A DNA stretch of 27,999 bases from Zymomonas sp. (GTDB taxonomy: Bacteria > Pseudomonadota > Alphaproteobacteria > Sphingomonadales > Sphingomonadaceae): assembly GCA_027489105.1 (NCBI GenBank), contig JAIYAJ010000139.1, positions 1 to 27,999 on the forward strand, read 5' to 3'. Numbering within the stretch: position 1 is the stretch's first letter; every line of letters starts with the position of its first letter. Position numbers and translations under genes: made by a program. The notes beneath the pieces are model-generated. The model was not told the DNA's origin and made no database searches. It was given only the letters and a program-made list of their open reading frames with translations. Below are positions 25,118 through 27,999 of the stretch, piece by piece.

Positions 25118-25640
25118 TTGTCTCGCCCCCCTCTTTCGCTCGCGCCACCTCCAGGTCAGCCAGCCGCTTCATGTCGGCCAGCGCGTCGGCCTCGTTGTCG
25201 AAGAACCGTGTCGGCGGCACGGGGTTCGCCGGGTCGCTCGCAAGGTAGATCAACTGAGCGGCCAGGCCAGTCCCGTAGAAACTCTCCATCGCTGCTCCGG
25301 CCTCGCCGGCAAGATGGACCACCCACCCGGCGCGGCAGTGCGTCGTGCCGCAGGTGCGCCACCACGCCATGTCCAGCGCGCCGGGCGCGGATGCGGCGAC
25401 GTAGACGGCGGTGTGGATGTTCGCGATCGTCGGTGCGACCGGCTCGGGGTCGGTCACGCCAGTTTGACCCGAGCAGTCCGAGCAGCGCGAGCAGTCCGAG
25501 CAGTCCGAGCAGTTTCGCAGCGTCCCAAGCGATGCTTTGGCCCGCTCTGCGCTGCCCCAGTAGCGCAGCGTCGCCCGGTTATCGAATTGGTCGGCCCAGT
25601 ACGCCCCGTCGGCGCTCTCGGTGATGATCAGGTCAGTCAT
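25104..25640 (-). CDS. Cys-repeat early protein (C-S-x repeats)
   Basis: A 178-residue protein with three parts: an N-terminal ~40-residue segment, a tandem Cys-Ser-x array (residues ~44-57, CSDCSDCSRCSDCSG) encoded by 9-nt DNA repeats, and a conserved C-terminal domain (IHTAVYVAASAPGALDMAWW, TCGTTHCRAGWVVHLAGEAG, FFDNEADALADMKRLADLE). Similar proteins with longer Cys arrays occur in rhizobial phages, as I recall; their function is unknown. The Cys-array region could fold as a small disulphide or metal-binding rod. It starts inside the VUT stop (ATGA). Confidence 0.78.
   Translation of the reverse strand: MTDLIITESADGAYWADQFDNRATLRYWGSAERAKASLGTLRNCSDCSDCSRCSDCSGQTGVTDPEPVAPTIANIHTAVYVAASAPGALDMAWWRTCGTTHCRAGWVVHLAGEAGAAMESFYGTGLAAQLIYLASDPANPVPPTRFFDNEADALADMKRLADLEVARAKEGGETNADQ
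25471..25515 (-). repeat. 9-nt tandem repeat encoding Cys-Ser-x units
   Basis: Five consecutive 9-nt units (gagcagtcc on the plus strand, with changes in units 2 and 5) encode the Cys-Ser-Asp/Arg array. Being a multiple of three, copy number could change without a frameshift. Confidence 0.9.
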
Positions 25641-26188
25641 TCTTGTCTCCTGATGGTGGGGCGGGGAGGGGCTGCCAGCATAAACAACACAATTGCCACA
25701 GCAATTGAGGCATAGACTTTTGCCAAGGTTGTTCCTGCCGAGAACTGGAGCGATCCAAAGGCGATCCAGACAAATAAGGCGCTGTCAATCGCCGCGCCGA
25801 CCACACCTGATGCAGCGACGGCGATGGCCTTACCGCGCTCGCGCAGCTTTGAATATACCGCCAAGTCGGCCAGTTCTGCCAGCCCAAAAGCAACGGCGCT
25901 GGCCAATGCAATAGCTGGTGGTGAAACGTAGAGCGATAAAACCGCTCCTGTCATGACCGCCGCAAATGCTGCGCGCCACCCTGCCAACTCATGCAGCCAG
26001 TCGCGAAGAACCAAGGCCAGCCCGATCATCAAAACGCCGCTCGGTGCCATCAGCCCGAACCCGACCGGGATCAGGCATGGACCGTTCGGGATGCAGGTTG
26101 TCCCGACGTTCCCGATCAGCCAGTTTGCGGCTGGGATTGTTGCCGCAAAGGCTACGAAAGCACATGATGTCGAAAGATTTTTTCCCAT
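25637..26188 (-). CDS. VUT/YhhQ-like queuosine precursor transporter
   Basis: A 183-residue membrane protein of the VUT family (YhhQ), whose known members import preQ0/preQ1 for queuosine. Six hydrophobic helices are visible (approx. 8-26, 46-62, 73-90, 91-112, 121-143, 155-173). Characteristic segments are the GPCLIPVGFGLMAPSGVLMIGLALVLRD loop-helix and the AELADLAVYSKLRER and SGVVGAAIDSALFV helices. I chose the ATG at 26188, whose first base overlaps the upstream stop (TGATG); GTG codons at 26200 and 26191 are possible but less likely. A queuosine/7-deazaguanine precursor transporter is the best assignment. Confidence 0.88.
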   Translation of the reverse strand: MGKNLSTSCAFVAFAATIPAANWLIGNVGTTCIPNGPCLIPVGFGLMAPSGVLMIGLALVLRDWLHELAGWRAAFAAVMTGAVLSLYVSPPAIALASAVAFGLAELADLAVYSKLRERGKAIAVAASGVVGAAIDSALFVWIAFGSLQFSAGTTLAKVYASIAVAIVLFMLAAPPRPTIRRQE

Positions 26189-26433
26189 CACTTGGCCCAC
26201 CTATGCTGTGCCGGTGCTGAAAGCGGTTCTGCGATGGCGGCGCGTATATCGGATGCCAACTTAGGGTTTTCAGGCTTTTTCAAGTCTGAATAAAACAGTA
26301 AAGCCTTGACGGCTTCCGGGTCGCTCCCGTCAAAAGATAGCACCATGTATCGACGGGCCGGGTCGATTGGTTCGCCGTCAGTCCTTGTGATGTCAAAGCG
26401 GGCTGTAAATCCGCCTGTATTTGCGCGTGTCAT
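26188..26433 (-). CDS. Small protein between DpdA-like and VUT genes
   Basis: An 81-residue protein starting at the ATG at 26433 (overlapping the upstream stop, ATGA) and ending in a stop that overlaps the VUT start. Its pattern (FDITRTDGEPIDPARRYMVLSFDGSDPEAVKALLFYSD, then NPKLASDIRAAI) matches a widespread small phage family of unknown role, as I recall it. A longer open frame upstream is only an overlap with the DpdA-like gene. Its place inside the coupled pair may be incidental or may reflect a shared function. Confidence 0.72.
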   Translation of the reverse strand: MTRANTGGFTARFDITRTDGEPIDPARRYMVLSFDGSDPEAVKALLFYSDLKKPENPKLASDIRAAIAEPLSAPAQHRWAK

Positions 26434-27140
26434 GATATGAGTTCCAGTTGCTTGGTTGTGATGGGAGTCCAATAGGCCGGGCATTGCATGGCGTCCCATC
26501 GATCTGCCATCATGCGAGGTGTGTTCTGCGGCCTGTTGTGGTTCTGTGCGATGTCTGTGCTGTCCACCGATGCAAAGGGCCATTCTCTTGCGCTGAGTTG
26601 CATCCCACGCAGCATGTGTATCGGCGGCGTCCATCGACCAAATGTGTGAGCCATGGCGTTCCACGCCTCGTCCATGCGCCGCTTCCATGAGGGCGACAGG
26701 ACGATGAAGTATTCCTCAGTTGATCCGACGCAGACGCGGTTCCAGTCGCCTTCACAAAGTCGCAGTAATCGGTCGATTGGCTCGTCCATATGCCAGACCG
26801 GCGCAGCAATCCGCTTGGGCAAGGACCATTCACGCAAGAGGGCGTCTTGGAGTTGCGATCCGCCTCCGATCACGTCTGGAACAACTGCCCAATCACAAGG
26901 GCGAAGCCACTGCTCAACGAAAGAGTAGAAAGGCGACCAGTCACGCGATGTCGGCTCTCGACCGCTTTTTCTGTCTTCGTTAAACAACTTCCACGCTCCA
27001 TTGTCGATCATAGTCGATTGGCTCTGGTCTTGAATCGGGCGGATTTGGTGTGGGGATCCAAACGACACGCAGAAGCATCGACCAGCCAGCTCATAAAGAG
27101 CCCTGTAAGGCGTGATTGGCGTGCCGTGATAGTGGATCAT
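26430..27140 (-). CDS. TGT/DpdA-like 7-deazaguanine transglycosylase
   Basis: A 236-residue TIM-barrel-like protein that I assign to the tRNA-guanine-transglycosylase superfamily, phage DpdA branch. Motif order parallels TGT: TMIDNGAW (Asp46; cf. DSGGFQ), VVPDVIGG (Asp89), RVCVGSTEE (~135-142; cf. GGLAVGE) and the C-terminal SVDSTDIAQNH (~191-201; cf. DCVxPTRxxRN). The zinc-binding CxCxxC of tRNA TGTs is absent, as expected if the target is DNA. It is followed at once by a VUT transporter gene. DpdA would exchange guanine in DNA for a 7-deazaguanine. Start ATG at 27140 has a GGGAGG site upstream. Confidence 0.72.
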   Translation of the reverse strand: MIHYHGTPITPYRALYELAGRCFCVSFGSPHQIRPIQDQSQSTMIDNGAWKLFNEDRKSGREPTSRDWSPFYSFVEQWLRPCDWAVVPDVIGGGSQLQDALLREWSLPKRIAAPVWHMDEPIDRLLRLCEGDWNRVCVGSTEEYFIVLSPSWKRRMDEAWNAMAHTFGRWTPPIHMLRGMQLSAREWPFASVDSTDIAQNHNRPQNTPRMMADRWDAMQCPAYWTPITTKQLELIS

Positions 27141-27232
27141 CACACCCTCCCGTCGTGCGAGGGGTGGGGGAAGTCGTTGTGCTCGATGCCGTCGAGCAGG
27201 CGACCTGCGCGGATCATCTCATCGCTGACCAT
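27140..27232 (-). CDS. 30-residue peptide resembling a DUF5131 C-terminus
   Basis: A 30-codon frame with an AGGAG ribosome site 8 nt before its ATG, overlapping the upstream gene by 14 nt and the DpdA-like start by one base (TGATG). Its core, AGRLLDGIEHNDFP, closely matches AGRLLDGVAHDAFP in the DUF5131-like C-terminus at the right edge. Either it is a translated remnant of a duplicated DUF5131 gene or a small leader that couples translation to the DpdA-like gene. An in-frame ATG at 27217 is an alternative start. Confidence 0.6.
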   Translation of the reverse strand: MVSDEMIRAGRLLDGIEHNDFPHPSHDGRV

Positions 27233-27458
27233 CTGTCTCGCTCCTGTACGGGCTTGACGCGATCATGGCGGCGTAGGCGGCGCGGCCCGCGTCGGTGGCC
27301 TTGACATCGGGGTAGGTGACGAGCCCTGCATCATGCAGCGTCTCGATAATCACTGACAGCGCCGCGCCCCACACAATCTGCTTGCCGGTGTCGCTCCAGT
27401 GCGTGCGCCCGTTCACGAGCATGTCGAGAACGTCCCGTTCCATTGAGTTGAGTTTCAT
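27219..27458 (-). CDS. 79-residue winged-helix-like protein
   Basis: A 79-residue protein with a helix-rich first half (MERDVLDMLVNG, GAALSVIIETLHDAGLV) and a LVTYPDVKATDAGRAAYAAM end. The helix, helix, 'GLV' and 'T..GR.A' arrangement recalls small winged-helix proteins (a turn such as LVxxxxxxxTxxGRxA is common in them), so DNA binding is possible. The ATG at 27458 overlaps the 25-residue frame upstream (ATGA). No specific family is recognised, and the regulator idea is inference. Confidence 0.65.
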   Translation of the reverse strand: MKLNSMERDVLDMLVNGRTHWSDTGKQIVWGAALSVIIETLHDAGLVTYPDVKATDAGRAAYAAMIASSPYRSETDGQR

Positions 27459-27532
27459 CCCTCGCCCTCAAGCCCGCGCTCAATCTCGTCTAGCCTCGCC
27501 GCGTCGATTGTCGTCTTGCATGTGTCAGTCAT
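27455..27532 (-). CDS. 25-residue coupled microprotein
   Basis: A tiny frame (ATG at 27532) encoding a charged helix (TIDAARLDEIERGLEGEG). Its start overlaps the upstream stop (ATGA) and its stop overlaps the downstream start (ATGA). Two exact 4-nt overlaps argue for real translation or at least a coupling device. No family is recognised. Confidence 0.5.
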   Translation of the reverse strand: MTDTCKTTIDAARLDEIERGLEGEG

Positions 27533-27885
27533 TGGGCTTCTCCGGGGAGGGGGTGGGCTTCAAGCTGATCACTTGGCGACGGCCATGCTTCTTCGAACTG
27601 GCGCATCTGAGCTTCGGTCGCGAAGCCGAACCACGTCCATCCGTTGATTGTGGCGGTGCCGCGCTGCCATGTGCCGGGGCGCTTGTGGATCGGGAAGCAT
27701 TCATACCCAAACTGGTCACGACACCAGTTGCGCATTTTTCGATCACGATCCTCGGTGCATCGGCCCGTGAAGGCACTCACCATCCACGGCGTCGGCGTCC
27801 AGATCCTGCGCATCAAGTCGTTGCGTTCGGCGTCTCCGTAGTCGTAGGCCACTGTGCGGCGGTAGAGATCGGTTCCTTCACCCAT
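27529..27885 (-). CDS. Hypothetical early protein, 118 residues
   Basis: A protein from the ATG at 27885, which overlaps the DUF5131-like stop; a GTG one codon upstream is possible. It is rich in Trp, Cys and charged residues: RNWCRDQFGYECFPIH in the middle, then a GWTWFGFATEAQMRQFEEAWP segment that is common at the end of small phage proteins as I recall. No catalytic motif can be assigned. It belongs to the coupled minus-strand operon upstream of the DpdA-like gene. Confidence 0.68.
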   Translation of the reverse strand: MGEGTDLYRRTVAYDYGDAERNDLMRRIWTPTPWMVSAFTGRCTEDRDRKMRNWCRDQFGYECFPIHKRPGTWQRGTATINGWTWFGFATEAQMRQFEEAWPSPSDQLEAHPLPGEAQ

Positions 27886-27999
27886 CACACCGCCCCCATA
27901 GCGCCGAGCCCCGAGACGATGGGGTTGGGAAAGGCGTCATGCGCCACGCCGTCGAGCAGGCGTCCGGCGTTCTTCTTGCCGACGTGGTACAGCCACTCC
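27885..27999 (-). CDS. DUF5131-like protein, C-terminal fragment
   Basis: Only the last 37 codons lie in the window; the gene continues past the right edge. The ending WLYHVGKKNAGRLLDGVAHDAFP resembles the C-terminus of DUF5131 (phage Gp37/Gp68-type) proteins, whose N-termini carry a radical-SAM-like Cys motif; that part is outside the window, so the assignment needs the neighbouring sequence. The stop overlaps the next gene start (TGATG). Confidence 0.65.
   Translation of the reverse strand, partial: EWLYHVGKKNAGRLLDGVAHDAFPNPIVSGLGAMGAV

Noticed and set aside
25471..25515. Short tandem repeats considered as a CRISPR array or iteron origin
   Set aside because: The units are 9 nt, directly adjacent without spacers, and in frame within a coding sequence, so they are a coding repeat.
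24875..25715. Long plus-strand frames opposite the Cys-repeat and coiled-coil genes
   Set aside because: They are Arg/Ser/Pro-rich with no motif, while the minus-strand frames have repeat structure, a conserved C-terminal domain and coupled starts and stops.
26434..26688. N-terminal extension of the 81-residue gene, and a plus-strand frame at 26448-26690
   Set aside because: Both lie fully within the DpdA-like gene in other frames; the ATGA overlap at 26433 gives a better start.

Overview
The window is a tailed-phage (siphovirus-type) genome segment, free phage or prophage, from a high-GC alphaproteobacterial background. Rhizobiales is the best guess, from remembered resemblance of several small proteins (the CCxxxxDC secreted protein, the Cys-repeat protein, the phage VUT transporter, the HTH-phosphoesterase). 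No integrase, repressor or replication gene is present, so lifestyle cannot be read from this stretch. Nearly all bases are coding, and most genes touch or overlap by 1-14 nt.

Positions 56-24840 form one long plus-strand late operon. It starts with a lambda-like packaging and head module: small terminase, GpA-type large terminase, gpW-like connector, lambda-type portal, a beta-rich accessory protein, S49 protease, acidic scaffold-like protein, gpD-like decoration protein and gpE-like capsid protein. The tail module (8034-15390) instead resembles gene-transfer-agent and TP901-1 type tails: connector, terminator, tail tube, two tail-assembly chaperones, a short tape measure, two distal-tail or hub proteins, an NlpC/P60-like protein and a J-like tip protein. 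The tail-appendage module (15398-21328) encodes a beta-helix tailspike, a small spike-base-like protein and a large SGNH-hydrolase/cadherin protein. The lysis cassette (21331-22978) has a CHAP/NlpC-like endolysin, a secreted Cys-rich protein, a holin candidate, a 35-residue membrane microprotein and overlapping spanins. After it come small genes, one of them split by an in-frame amber codon, and an HTH-metallophosphoesterase.

From 24761 to the right edge every gene is on the minus strand and reads toward the late operon. This early/accessory operon runs, in transcription order: a DUF5131-like C-terminus (cut by the window edge), a 118-residue protein, 25-, 79- and 30-residue small proteins, a TGT/DpdA-like protein, an 81-residue protein, a VUT/YhhQ-like transporter, a Cys-repeat protein and a coiled-coil protein. 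Starts and stops overlap throughout, so the genes look translationally coupled.

The most interesting part is the coupled pair of a tRNA-guanine-transglycosylase-like (DpdA-like) enzyme and a queuosine-precursor transporter. It is a candidate minimal 7-deazaguanine DNA-modification (anti-restriction) system that would use imported or host-made precursor. It lies in a segment of clearly lower GC than the late genes. Function assignments rest on motif reading without database searches; the proteins marked as unrecognised remain so.
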